5,977 nt of DNA from CAZBWE01 sp964581905 (GCA_964581905.1 CAZOQJ010000141.1:1-5977), one strand, 5' to 3'; positions 1-4,220 are shown, counted from the stretch's first letter. The notes: generated by a model from the letters alone, not told the origin. Made by a program: numbers and translations.

Positions 1-251
1 TAGGCTTTAGTAAAACACGCTTATTTTTTGCCGGTGATAAATCAATATTTGCAAGGGCTTTTCGTGTATTCTCATACGGACCATCTCCCGATGCCCAAAA
101 AACCGGGGGTCGAGAGCCATCATGCTTAAAAGGTATCTGCGATATGTTGGTATTAACGTTAATGGTTTGTTTCCTTTTATTTTTTGCCCGAATCTCCCGT
201 AACCGATGCCTTACGGTATATCGTTTCCTCTAATTTCTTTATTTCACTCAT
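1..251 (-). CDS. DUF362-family protein, N-terminal part, runs off left edge; apparent frameshift
   Basis: The minus strand reads ...FKHDGSRPPVFWASGDGP, then YENTRKALANIDLSPAKNK and RVLLKP up to the window edge. The 'KAL..IDLSPAKNKRVLLKPN' pattern is how DUF362 proteins begin (poorly characterised, often linked to ferredoxin-like domains). This frame is open from 229 to the edge but has no ATG, GTG or TTG start. The only good start is ATG at 251-249, opening MSEIKKLEETIYRKASVTGD, which lies one frame away and stops at 179-177. The two frames meet at a T6 run (180-185, A6 on the coding strand); removing one base joins them into one continuous N-terminus. No convincing Shine-Dalgarno precedes the ATG, and a palindromic repeat lies just upstream. 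So this is a DUF362 gene with a real frameshift, a programmed shift or a sequencing/assembly indel. The family call is from recalled motifs, and only about 80 residues are visible. Confidence 0.7.
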
Positions 252-275
252 TGCTTTCGTTAATCTTCCCTGTCG

Positions 276-332
276 TCATTGCGAGCCCCGTCGTTTTGCT
301 TCGCAAACCGAAGCAGCGGGGCACGGCAATCT
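276..332. repeat. Imperfect palindromic interspersed repeat (GTCATTGCGAG...GGCAATCT type)
   Basis: ATTGC...GCCCCG and TTGCTTCG are mirrored by CGAAGCA, CGGGGC and GCAAT around a short CAAAC centre, giving a long imperfect hairpin from 278 to 330. The GTCATTGCGAG/GGCAATCT ends match a repeat type widely scattered in bacterial intergenic DNA. It sits directly upstream of the DUF362 start and may mark the edge of the repeat-filled spacer. No coding potential is evident. Confidence 0.7.
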
Positions 333-362
333 CAAGAATTCTAAATTCTACATTCTGAATTC

Positions 363-410
363 ACTAATTAACTAATTAACTAATTCTCTAATTCTCTAAT
401 TCTCTAATTC
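363..410. repeat. 8-bp tandem array (ACTAATTA / TCTAATTC), six units
   Basis: Six consecutive 8-bp units: ACTAATTA twice, ACTAATTC once, TCTAATTC three times. The array is preceded by degenerate AATTCTAAATTCTACATTC text (336-362). The unit length stays at 8 bp while the sequence drifts in steps from one variant to the next, as expected from slipped-strand expansion. A related array lies at 602-641. Confidence 0.85.
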
Positions 411-465
411 TCTTTTCTCTATTTTACCTCCACTTTTGCAAAATGCAAATCTTAAACCTGTGGTG

Positions 466-506
466 TCCGCCTCGGCGAGCCGAAGGCGAGACGGGAGCTT
501 GTCGAA
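466..506. repeat. GC-rich palindrome plus GAGCTTGTCGAA motif
   Basis: GCCTCGGC (469-476) pairs with GCCGAAGGC (479-487) with one bulged A, forming a compact hairpin in otherwise AT-rich spacer. It is followed by GAGCTTGTCGAA (495-506), which recurs at 561-572. The hairpin resembles the TCCGCC..GGCGGA repeat found twice near the right end (4701-4736, 5027-5062). No gene is associated. Confidence 0.6.
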
Positions 507-537
507 TGGGAAGAATCTCAAAATTCTAAATTCTACA

Positions 538-589
538 CCTGTCCTGAGCGGATTTATACTGAGCTTGTCGAAGTAGTCGAAGGATTCTC
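538..589. repeat. Interspersed repeat containing CTGAGCTTGTCGAAG
   Basis: The segment contains CCTGTCCTGAGC, then ACTGAGCTTGTCGAAG and AGTCGAAGG before returning to AATTCTAAATTC text. The CTGAGCTTGTCGAAG core (complement CTTCGACAAGCTCAG) is a recurring intergenic repeat in many bacterial genomes, recognised here from memory. Together with 495-506 it gives two copies of the 12-mer GAGCTTGTCGAA within 80 bases. Confidence 0.6.
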
Positions 590-601
590 AATTCTAAATT
601 C

Positions 602-641
602 ACTAATTCACTAATTCACTAATTCTCTAATTAACTAATCC
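602..641. repeat. 8-bp tandem array (ACTAATTC), five units
   Basis: Three exact ACTAATTC units (602-625) are followed by TCTAATTA and ACTAATCC. Unit length and variants match the array at 363-410, so the two are one family. The last unit overlaps the stop codon of the Trp-rich remnant on the opposite strand, so the array abuts former coding DNA. Confidence 0.85.
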
Positions 642-718
642 CATGTTATCCAGTTATACTGATTCCAACCGTCGCCTGTTCGCTTTTTAGTCCATCCAAC
701 CCAATAATCATTAATCAC
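635..718 (-). pseudogene. Trp-rich C-terminal fragment of an unidentified protein
   Basis: Read from GTG at 718-716, the minus strand encodes 27 residues ending ...NDYWVGWTKKRTGDGW then NQYNWITWD and a TAG stop at 637-635. Five of the 27 residues are Trp and the composition is protein-like (aromatic, Gly-Asp turn), unlike the surrounding simple repeats. A TGA at 724-722 stops the frame upstream, no ribosome-binding site is visible, and the tandem array follows immediately. I read it as the surviving C-terminus of a deleted gene, possibly an extracellular protein. The family is not recognised; a chance ORF is possible. Confidence 0.4.
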
Positions 719-736
719 TAATCAATTGATTCTGTA

Positions 737-756
737 ATTCCTGCGAATGCAGGAAT
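737..756. repeat. Perfect 8-bp stem-loop, ATTCCTGC-GAAT-GCAGGAAT
   Basis: ATTCCTGC (737-744) and GCAGGAAT (749-756) are exact inverted copies around GAAT. ATTCC-N-GGAAT palindromes of this size (compare the dRS3-type repeats of Neisseria) are common dispersed elements. It has no T-run, so it is unlikely to be a terminator. Confidence 0.75.
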
Positions 757-825
757 CCATTTGTTTAGCCTCGTTGCTTGCGACGGGGGTTCTTCGGTTC
801 GCACCGTTGGGGGTTTTATATTTAG

Positions 826-882
826 CCCCTTAATCTTGCCCTCCGTAGCTTTAGCGTAGGAGGGTTATTAAGGGGGGTTTTT
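826..882 (+). terminator. Long stem-loop followed by T5, terminator-like; part of a repeat family
   Basis: CCCCTTAAT (826-834) pairs with ATTAAGGGG (867-875) and the inner CCCTCC (839-844) pairs with GGAGGG (859-864). GCT and AGC (849-855 region) may pair inside the loop. The stem is followed by GG and TTTTT (878-882), the layout of a plus-strand intrinsic terminator. No live plus-strand gene lies upstream in the window, and the GTAGCTTTAGCGTAGGAGG text resembles a dispersed repeat, so it may be a mobile hairpin that can terminate rather than a gene's own terminator. Confidence 0.55.
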
Positions 883-919
883 CTTGCTGCAAGGGTCATT
901 TAATGCCAGAAGCCCGTGA

Positions 920-1066
920 TACGTTGAGACTAAGACCGATAAGCCCCATAGCAGCATCGCATATCTTCAGATTATCTGCATAACCCGTCTAAAACTTGTT
1001 TTATCTGAAAAGTACGACATTATTCTAACCGATATATTCCTACAGCTATTTATCTGTGAGGAGTAA
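920..1066 (+). pseudogene. Fragment of a response-regulator receiver domain (beta-3 region)
   Basis: The open stretch between TGA (917-919) and TAA (1064-1066) ends with LVLSEKYDIILTDIFLQ and then LFICEE. 'SEKYDIILTDI' is the classic run into receiver strand beta-3, where the Asp (codon 1031-1033) would be the phosphoacceptor in proteins reading YD-I-LTDI-MPxxDG. The expected MPxxDG follow-on is absent, the beginning of the domain is not recognisable, and no start or ribosome-binding site is visible. With the better-preserved receiver remnant at 1152-1448 it suggests that two-component genes once stood here. Chance similarity is possible because the match is short. Confidence 0.4.
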
Positions 1067-1109
1067 CATTAACAGCTAATTATCAGTTCAAAAGTTTTTC
1101 GTTGTTGTT

Positions 1110-1137
1110 TTGAAATTGGGGGATAAACGCTTATGAA
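1110..1137 (+). promoter_or_regulatory. Possible sigma70-type promoter upstream of the receiver remnant
   Basis: TTGAAA (1110-1115), 16 bases, then TATGAA (1132-1137). Start of transcription would fall near 1144, just before ATG 1152. GGGGGA (1118-1123) also stands at Shine-Dalgarno distance from ATG 1133, which opens only a four-codon ORF (MNST-stop). The region may keep the original promoter or start of the broken receiver gene. Confidence 0.25.
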
Positions 1138-1151
1138 TAGTACATGAATAA

Positions 1152-1448
1152 ATGAGTTACAATAGTATAAAACCGTTAAAAAATTTGATAGTTGAAGACA
1201 ACCTGATTGACAGAAAACAACCAGAACGGCTGCTATCAAAATCAACACTTTACCCTTCCGAAATAAAACATTCCGAATATCCTGAGAATTCCTTAGCACT
1301 TCCGAACACAGATGATTTTGACACTGCTATTCCGGACCTAAATCTACCGGATTGTCCCTCCCGAAAATTACATCCGGGCTTTCCATCATGGGAGCAAGGA
1401 AGTTATCATGTTGACAGTAGAGCTAATAAATATTCTAATTGTGAAAAT
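1152..1448 (+). pseudogene. Truncated receiver domain fused in frame to the prepilin gene
   Basis: These 99 codons are in frame with the prepilin but read as the first half of a response-regulator receiver. KNLIVEDN (acidic pocket E15, D16) matches strand beta-1; DRKQPERLL fits helix 1; TDDFDTAIPDLNLPD fits beta-3 with D62 as phosphoacceptor, 46 residues after D16 (about 44 in CheY). The later switch Thr/Ser and Lys are missing: the sequence stops resembling a receiver near residue 78. At four positions where the family has Leu (24, 44, 51, 61) the codon is CCN for Pro, each one T-to-C change from Leu, including inside beta-3, so the fold is probably lost. I take it as a relic, not an unusually long prepilin leader. 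Alternatively translation starts at ATG 1152 and yields a fusion protein of 231 residues. Confidence 0.55.
1411..1439 (+). promoter_or_regulatory. Near-consensus sigma70 promoter for the prepilin gene
   Basis: TTGACA (1411-1416, perfect -35), 17-base spacer, TCTAAT (1434-1439, five of six for -10). The start of transcription would be near 1446, only about three bases before ATG 1449, so the message would be leaderless or nearly so. This supports 1449 rather than 1152 as the working start. Confidence 0.6.
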
Positions 1449-1847
1449 ATGCGAAGCGGAAGAGGTTTTACACTTATTGAATTGATAGTCGTTATTCTCA
1501 TCGTTAGTATCCTGGCTACAGTGGTAATTGCGAGGCTTCACGGCCGAATCTCTGCTGCTAAATGGTCGGAAGGTAAAGCAACGATGGGTACTATAGCAAC
1601 CGCAATAAGAGCATGTTGCGCCGCGGATATTGGTTCGGGTGCAAAGCCGAGTAATTTGTGGGCTGGAGAGCCGAATAGTCTGGGATTTGTAAAGAGCGAT
1701 TTGAACGGTTGCTACTTTGATGGCAATGACTTTTCTTTTACCGTAACGAGTGTTCTTCCTCCTGAATTCACTATTACTGCTACGAAGACTAATTTGTCCC
1801 CTCCGCAGTATCAATTAGACCAGGACGGCAAATGGACGGCGCCGTAA
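1449..1847 (+). CDS. Type IV pilin-like / type II secretion pseudopilin-like protein
   Basis: A 132-residue prepilin. Leader MRSGRG ends in Gly at the prepilin peptidase (PilD-type) cleavage point, followed by FTLIE with the conserved Phe+1 and Glu+5 and a hydrophobic N-terminal helix (LIVVILIVSILATVVIA, residues 12-28). The globular part after residue 35 has AAKWSEGKATMGTIATAIRA, a Cys pair (CC, about 58-59) and a further Cys in NGCYFDG, and ends DQDGKWTAP. This fits a minor pilin or pseudopilin that sits in the inner membrane before assembly. The start at 1449 is chosen because the leader is of normal length and a strong promoter ends at 1439. The same frame stays open back to ATG 1152, but that extension is a receiver relic. 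There is no clear Shine-Dalgarno, consistent with a near-leaderless message. No pilus or secretion genes are adjacent, so the specific machine is unknown. Confidence 0.85.
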   Translation: MRSGRGFTLIELIVVILIVSILATVVIARLHGRISAAKWSEGKATMGTIATAIRACCAADIGSGAKPSNLWAGEPNSLGFVKSDLNGCYFDGNDFSFTVTSVLPPEFTITATKTNLSPPQYQLDQDGKWTAP

Positions 1848-1967
1848 ATGCCGTTAGAAAACTTTAGAGTTTCCAACGGGGCAGCATCAGGCCATACAGC
1901 CAACTCAGAAAAATTCCAACACAATTTAAGGACGATTATATATTAACTGACATTTCCCATATTAAAC

Positions 1968-1987
1968 GCTTGGCTACGCAACCAAGC
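1968..1987. repeat. Stem-loop GCTTGG-N8-CCAAGC in the spacer after the prepilin gene
   Basis: Perfect 6-bp stem (1968-1973 with 1982-1987), 8-base loop, no T-run. It is 120 bases past the prepilin stop. Its role is unclear: it could stabilise the 3' end of the message. The rest of 1848-2050 shows no coding or RNA signal that I can identify. Confidence 0.4.
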
Positions 1988-2056
1988 ATTCCAAAATTCA
2001 ACAAACAAAATCAACTTACCCTGCGGGCACTACGCAAATCGTTGAGGGTTCCTGTT

Positions 2057-2080
2057 AGCCCCCTGCATCGTAGGGGGTTT
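2057..2080. repeat. CCCCCT..AGGGGG hairpin between convergent genes
   Basis: CCCCCT (2059-2064) pairs with AGGGGG (2072-2077) around GCATCGT; the plus strand continues TTTGACC. It lies between the convergent prepilin and 2129-2944 genes, where a shared terminator would be expected, but the T-tract is too short for a confident call. It also resembles other hairpin repeats in this window. Confidence 0.4.
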
Positions 2081-2097
2081 GACCTGTCGAACCATTT

Positions 2098-2127
2098 CTA
2101 AATTCTCAATTCTAAATTCTAAACCTG
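2098..2127. repeat. Degenerate AATTCTAAATTCT repeat
   Basis: The text CTAAATTCTCAATTCTAAAT, then TCTAAACCTG, repeats the (T)CTAAATTC motif seen at 336-360, 515-535 and 585-600. It ends where the 2129-2944 gene stops. The motif is probably one low-complexity family that decorates gene ends here. Confidence 0.7.
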
Positions 2128-2128
2128 C

Positions 2129-2944
2129 CTATCCCTGCTCCTCACTTGGCACCTGTGTTTGCTCTCTCGATTTATCTTGCTTAATCGCACTGAAAGATTG
2201 AACAACTGCAATTAGGGCCACCCAAAACAAAGCGAAGCATCCAACAATGATCAGCAGCTTTTGATCCTTTAATATTCCTAACTTCTCATCAGCAACAACC
2301 ATTACGGAAATCATCAGCGAAATGCTGAAATATATAGCCGCAGTACAAGCTAAAATCACTACAATATTCTTCAACTCAGGAAGCCTTTTGCAAGTACACA
2401 AATATACTACAATATAAACCGCTGCGATAAAGATAGCTGTTATATATGGTAGACTTTGAAGAAGAGCACTCATTATGATATTTCCTTTGTCCCGTTCGCT
2501 CTGAATGATGGTCAGGGTATCCACGATAGTATCCCAGTCAGAACCACGTAGGTTGATAATGGCGTCAGGATAATCCATGCAGTCCAGCTCAATCTCGAAA
2601 TGGTGGCCGGGCGAAATTGGAGGGTCATCACCCGGGAAAGCAGCAGCAATAAGCAACCACGTGCCATCACCATAAGGGTCCTTTACCACCATAGCGCTTT
2701 TACCGGCAGCAGGGTGTATAATCATATCACCTACCCACGCAGCATAAACAAATGGATCTACCAGCTCGAGAAATGCCCAGTAGCTATCAGACGTATCAGA
2801 GCAAACATCAATCCACACGGTTGTGCCGATTGGTATCTCTATTGTCTCAACTGAAGTGTCGCCATTTACTGGAAGTGAGAGCGTCACATTTGCGACGGTG
2901 GTTACCCCCAGAGCCAACATTAAAATCCATGGCTTTTTCATCAT
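2129..2944 (-). CDS. Secreted ectodomain joined to three C-terminal membrane helices; unknown function
   Basis: 271 residues from ATG 2944-2942. MMKKPWILMLALGVTTVANV (1-20) is a signal peptide, with cleavage plausible near 28. Residues 30-148 form an ectodomain: TTVWIDVCSDTSDSYWAFLE (41-60), a Gly-Asp-rich segment (AAGKSAMVV..PYGDGTW, 79-96) and two Cys (48, 122); it resembles ectodomains of planctomycete PEP-CTERM proteins. Three hydrophobic helices follow at about 166-184, 193-217 and 229-250, and the C-terminus is charged and polar (KQDKSREQTQVPSEEQG). The start has AAGGAG at 2954-2949, 4 or 7 bases before the tandem ATGs. The same frame is open up to 3103, with a second ATG pair at 3034/3031 that also has AAGGAG, so a product about 30 residues longer is possible. 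Two promoters lie upstream (3050-3078, 3178-3206). A broken relative lies at 3428-4013. A cell-envelope role is inferred; the function is unknown. Confidence 0.8.
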   Translation of the reverse strand: MMKKPWILMLALGVTTVANVTLSLPVNGDTSVETIEIPIGTTVWIDVCSDTSDSYWAFLELVDPFVYAAWVGDMIIHPAAGKSAMVVKDPYGDGTWLLIAAAFPGDDPPISPGHHFEIELDCMDYPDAIINLRGSDWDTIVDTLTIIQSERDKGNIIMSALLQSLPYITAIFIAAVYIVVYLCTCKRLPELKNIVVILACTAAIYFSISLMISVMVVADEKLGILKDQKLLIIVGCFALFWVALIAVVQSFSAIKQDKSREQTQVPSEEQG

Positions 2945-3042
2945 CGGTCTCCTTACCTCAGCACGTTCTTTCGCAACAAAAAACGTTTTTTCATGGGAAA
3001 GCTTGAAATGTGGCTCCGCCGAACTTTCCATCATCGCTCCTT
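2945..3042 (-). promoter_or_regulatory. Leader with two AAGGAG / ATG-ATG start pairs
   Basis: Two Shine-Dalgarno sites of identical sequence (AAGGAG at 3042-3037 and 2954-2949) each precede a tandem ATGATG (3034-3029 and 2944-2939) in the same open frame. The upstream pair would add about 30 charged residues (MMESSAEPHFKLSHEK...) before the signal peptide. The upstream site is almost at the predicted transcription start of the proximal promoter (near 3043), which favours the downstream pair. The leader contains AAAAAACGTTTTTT (2979-2992), an exact palindrome, and GGAAAG...CTTTCC arms that could pair. The intervening codons may be a genuine extended N-region or simply untranslated leader. Confidence 0.5.
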
Positions 3043-3049
3043 CAAAAAT

Positions 3050-3078
3050 ATCATATCTGATTGAGGCACAAAAGTCAA
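3050..3078 (-). promoter_or_regulatory. Proximal sigma70 promoter of the 2129-2944 gene
   Basis: Minus strand: TTGACT (3078-3073), exact 17-base spacer, TATGAT (3055-3050). Each box is one base off consensus. Transcription would start near 3043, immediately ahead of the first AAGGAG. Confidence 0.65.
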
Positions 3079-3177
3079 TGAAAATATTGCTAAAATTGCA
3101 CAAAAACAGATAACTTTTGTATTTGCAAGTTTTTACGGAATTAAAATGAATTGCGTTCCCTCCGAAAGCAAGGATTA

Positions 3178-3206
3178 ATCATATACTCTCTTTATCAAAA
3201 AATCAA
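3178..3206 (-). promoter_or_regulatory. Distal sigma70 promoter, same geometry
   Basis: Minus strand: TTGATT (3206-3201), 17-base spacer, TATGAT (3183-3178). Transcription would start near 3171 and pass GGAGGG (3163-3158), a Shine-Dalgarno-like run that has no ATG behind it, before reaching the proximal promoter. It may be a second promoter for the 2129-2944 gene or the orphan promoter of a lost gene. Confidence 0.5.
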
Positions 3207-3244
3207 TAGAAATGCCGCAAATCCACGTCTTTTTAGCCAAAAAC

Positions 3245-3258
3245 CCGTAATATTACGG
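3245..3258. promoter_or_regulatory. Perfect 14-bp palindrome CCGTAATATTACGG
   Basis: An exact inverted repeat with no loop, typical in size of a dimeric regulator's operator. It lies about 40 bases upstream of the distal promoter's -35 box, where an activator could bind. No regulator is identified; it could also be a fortuitous palindrome. Confidence 0.35.
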
Positions 3259-3334
3259 ACATGGAATCTTGATAGAATTCCCTTCGCCTAACTCAAAACT
3301 CAGCATCCATTATCCTGACATCCTGCCCTCCTGA

Positions 3335-3351
3335 TTACCACTTCTTGGTAA
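3335..3351. repeat. Stem-loop TTACCA-CTTCT-TGGTAA in the 3207-3427 spacer
   Basis: Perfect 6-bp stem with a 5-base loop. The surrounding spacer (3207-3427) also holds AACTCAAAACTC text (3289-3302) related to 4188-4206 and 4246-4257. I see no coding segment here. Confidence 0.4.
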
Positions 3352-3377
3352 CCGGATACCCTGATTTCCAATTTTCT

Positions 3378-3405
3378 CCGTGCTCTCTGCGACCTCTGTG
3401 GCTTT
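3378..3405. repeat. 'CTCTGTGG' family intergenic repeat, copy 1
   Basis: CCGTGCTCTCTGCGACCTCT followed by GTGGCTTTG. The same phrase structure (..TGTGCTCTCTGTG..CTCTGTGGCT) recurs at 4365-4396 and 4802-4853. On the opposite strand this family gives short ORF text such as ATEFTESTE. Such strings are common in bacterial spacers and are not genes. Confidence 0.65.
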
Positions 3406-3427
3406 GAAAAATCCGGGCTAACGCTCT

Positions 3428-3674
3428 CTATAGATTTCTTCGCCTCTTATGTAAAGCCAACATACCAAAGCCAAGAATTATCAATGACGCCGGCTCGGGA
3501 ATCTGAATGATGGTCAGGGTCAACATACCAGCATATGAAGGGGAAACAAGGATCACAATCGTCGATCTGGTTGTCAGCATCACCGTGGCACTGACGTGGC
3601 CAGTCTGAACCCCAGCACTCAAAGCATGGAAGCTCGTGATGCTCAAAACGCCCTATTAAGACTCGCTTTCGCAA
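3428..3674 (-). pseudogene. Gene debris: dockerin-like cysteine segment joined out of frame to a PEP-CTERM tail
   Basis: On the minus strand, codons from about 3626 to 3522 read CFECWGSDWPRQCHGDADNQ, then IDDCDPCFPFICWYV, a Cys/Asp-rich segment like the start of planctomycete dockerin/Ca-binding modules (C-W-x5-QCHGDAD). At the next bases the frame changes: the other frame reads LTLTIIQIPEPASLIILGFG, then MLALHKRRRNL and a TAG at 3430-3428. That is a full PEP-CTERM sorting tail (PEP motif, hydrophobic span, basic end), a substrate signature for exosortase/archaeosortase-type systems. The bases coding LTIIQ are identical to the 2129-2944 gene (TCTGAATGATGGTCAGGGT on plus at 2500-2518 and 3501-3519). 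The two pieces do not form one reading frame and no start or ribosome-binding site is convincing, so this is mosaic debris of surface-protein genes. Confidence 0.65.
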
Positions 3675-3833
3675 GGTAAAGAAATGGGCTCAACCGGACA
3701 GTACAATCACAAATGAGTGCGAACTAAGAAGCGGCGATGAGGTTTTAGCTTTACGGCGCCATCCATCCAGCCGGCCGGGCGTGTCTTATATCTAAATTAT
3801 CGACCCTCCGGTCTAAAATGCCCCGGCTCCACT
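3675..3833. other. Unassigned DNA between two parts of the decayed paralogue
   Basis: This segment separates the PEP-CTERM/dockerin debris from the duplicated N-terminal piece. Base composition is richer in GC than the neighbouring spacers. A plus-strand frame ending TAA at 3796-3798 reads ECELRSGDEVLALRRHPSSR before PGVSYI, which is protein-like but has no start or family that I recognise. No repeat match elsewhere in the window was seen. Confidence 0.3.
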
Positions 3834-4013
3834 CTATCCTATAACAAATGGATCCACCAGCTCGAGAAATGCCCAGTAGCTATCAGACGTATCAGAGCAA
3901 ACATCGATCCACACGGTTGTGCCGACTGGTATCTCTATTATCTCAACTGAAGTGTCGCCATTTACTGAAAGTGAGAGCGTCACATTTGCGACGGTGTTTC
4001 CCCTCAAAGCTGC
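3834..4013 (-). pseudogene. Duplicated N-terminal fragment of the 2129-2944 gene
   Basis: Bases 3843-3996 match 2747-2900 with five differences in 154, all transitions, by direct comparison. The copy reads ...TVANVTLSLSVNGDTSVEII, then EIPVGTTVWIDVCSDTSDSY and WAFLELVDPFVIG before TAG at 3836-3834. It corresponds to residues 16-66 of the intact protein. Two changes are synonymous and three are not (Pro-Ser, Thr-Ile, Ile-Val). The signal-peptide start is missing: upstream the frame reaches TGA at 4016-4014 with only a TTG as a possible start. It is therefore a truncated, untranslated copy, probably the 5' part of the same decayed paralogue whose 3' part is at 3428-3674. Confidence 0.85.
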
Positions 4014-4039
4014 TCATCTAATTTTACCCCATTTTATCT

Positions 4040-4175
4040 CCAAATGCAAGCCGAAACTTTGCTTGTGCTGCCTGCGGTTCGGATTGTTTATTCGTATGCC
4101 TCCGGCATACTTACTTGTATGTCCCTCATCGCGGCCTCCGGCAGCCCTGCGCAACTCGCGGTTAAAATCCATCGC
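4040..4175. repeat. Palindrome-rich spacer element
   Basis: Contains GTATGCC-TCC-GGCATAC (4094-4110, perfect 7-bp stem), a second GCCTCCGGC (4134-4142) and CAAGC..GCTTG arms (4046-4063 region). The minus strand is open here (4202-4014), giving SKYAGGIRINNPNRRQHKQS. The base pattern is better explained by structured repeats than by a gene, and the text resembles repeat-derived ORFs in related environmental genomes (recollection only). The neighbouring 4176-4255 holds ACTCAAAACTC repeats and the next hairpin. Confidence 0.4.
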
Positions 4176-4220
4176 GCAGCGATACCACAACTCAAAACTC
4201 AAAACTCTTGTCTCGCCATA

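Noticed and set aside
184..375. 63-residue plus-strand ORF
   Set aside because: It runs through the DUF362 antisense strand, a palindromic repeat and tandem AATTC text; no ribosome site.
363..641. Possible CRISPR array
   Set aside because: The units are 8 bp and contiguous, with no unique spacers and no cas genes.
826..882. Terminator belonging to an upstream plus-strand gene
   Set aside because: No plus-strand gene is found in 1-825. The hairpin is kept as terminator-like but is probably repeat-derived.
1069..1299. 76-residue minus-strand ORF with a hydrophobic stretch
   Set aside because: It overlaps the receiver relic on the other strand, has no Shine-Dalgarno and no recognisable family; the plus-strand reading has clear motifs.
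1386..1814. 142-residue minus-strand ORF
   Set aside because: It is antisense to the prepilin, which has an unmistakable FTLIE leader; its composition is Arg/Ser/Thr-rich, as expected from an antisense frame.
2600..3113. Three plus-strand ORFs of 84-96 residues
   Set aside because: They are antisense to the ectodomain gene and its leader. The minus strand has signal peptide, TM helices, promoters and ribosome sites.
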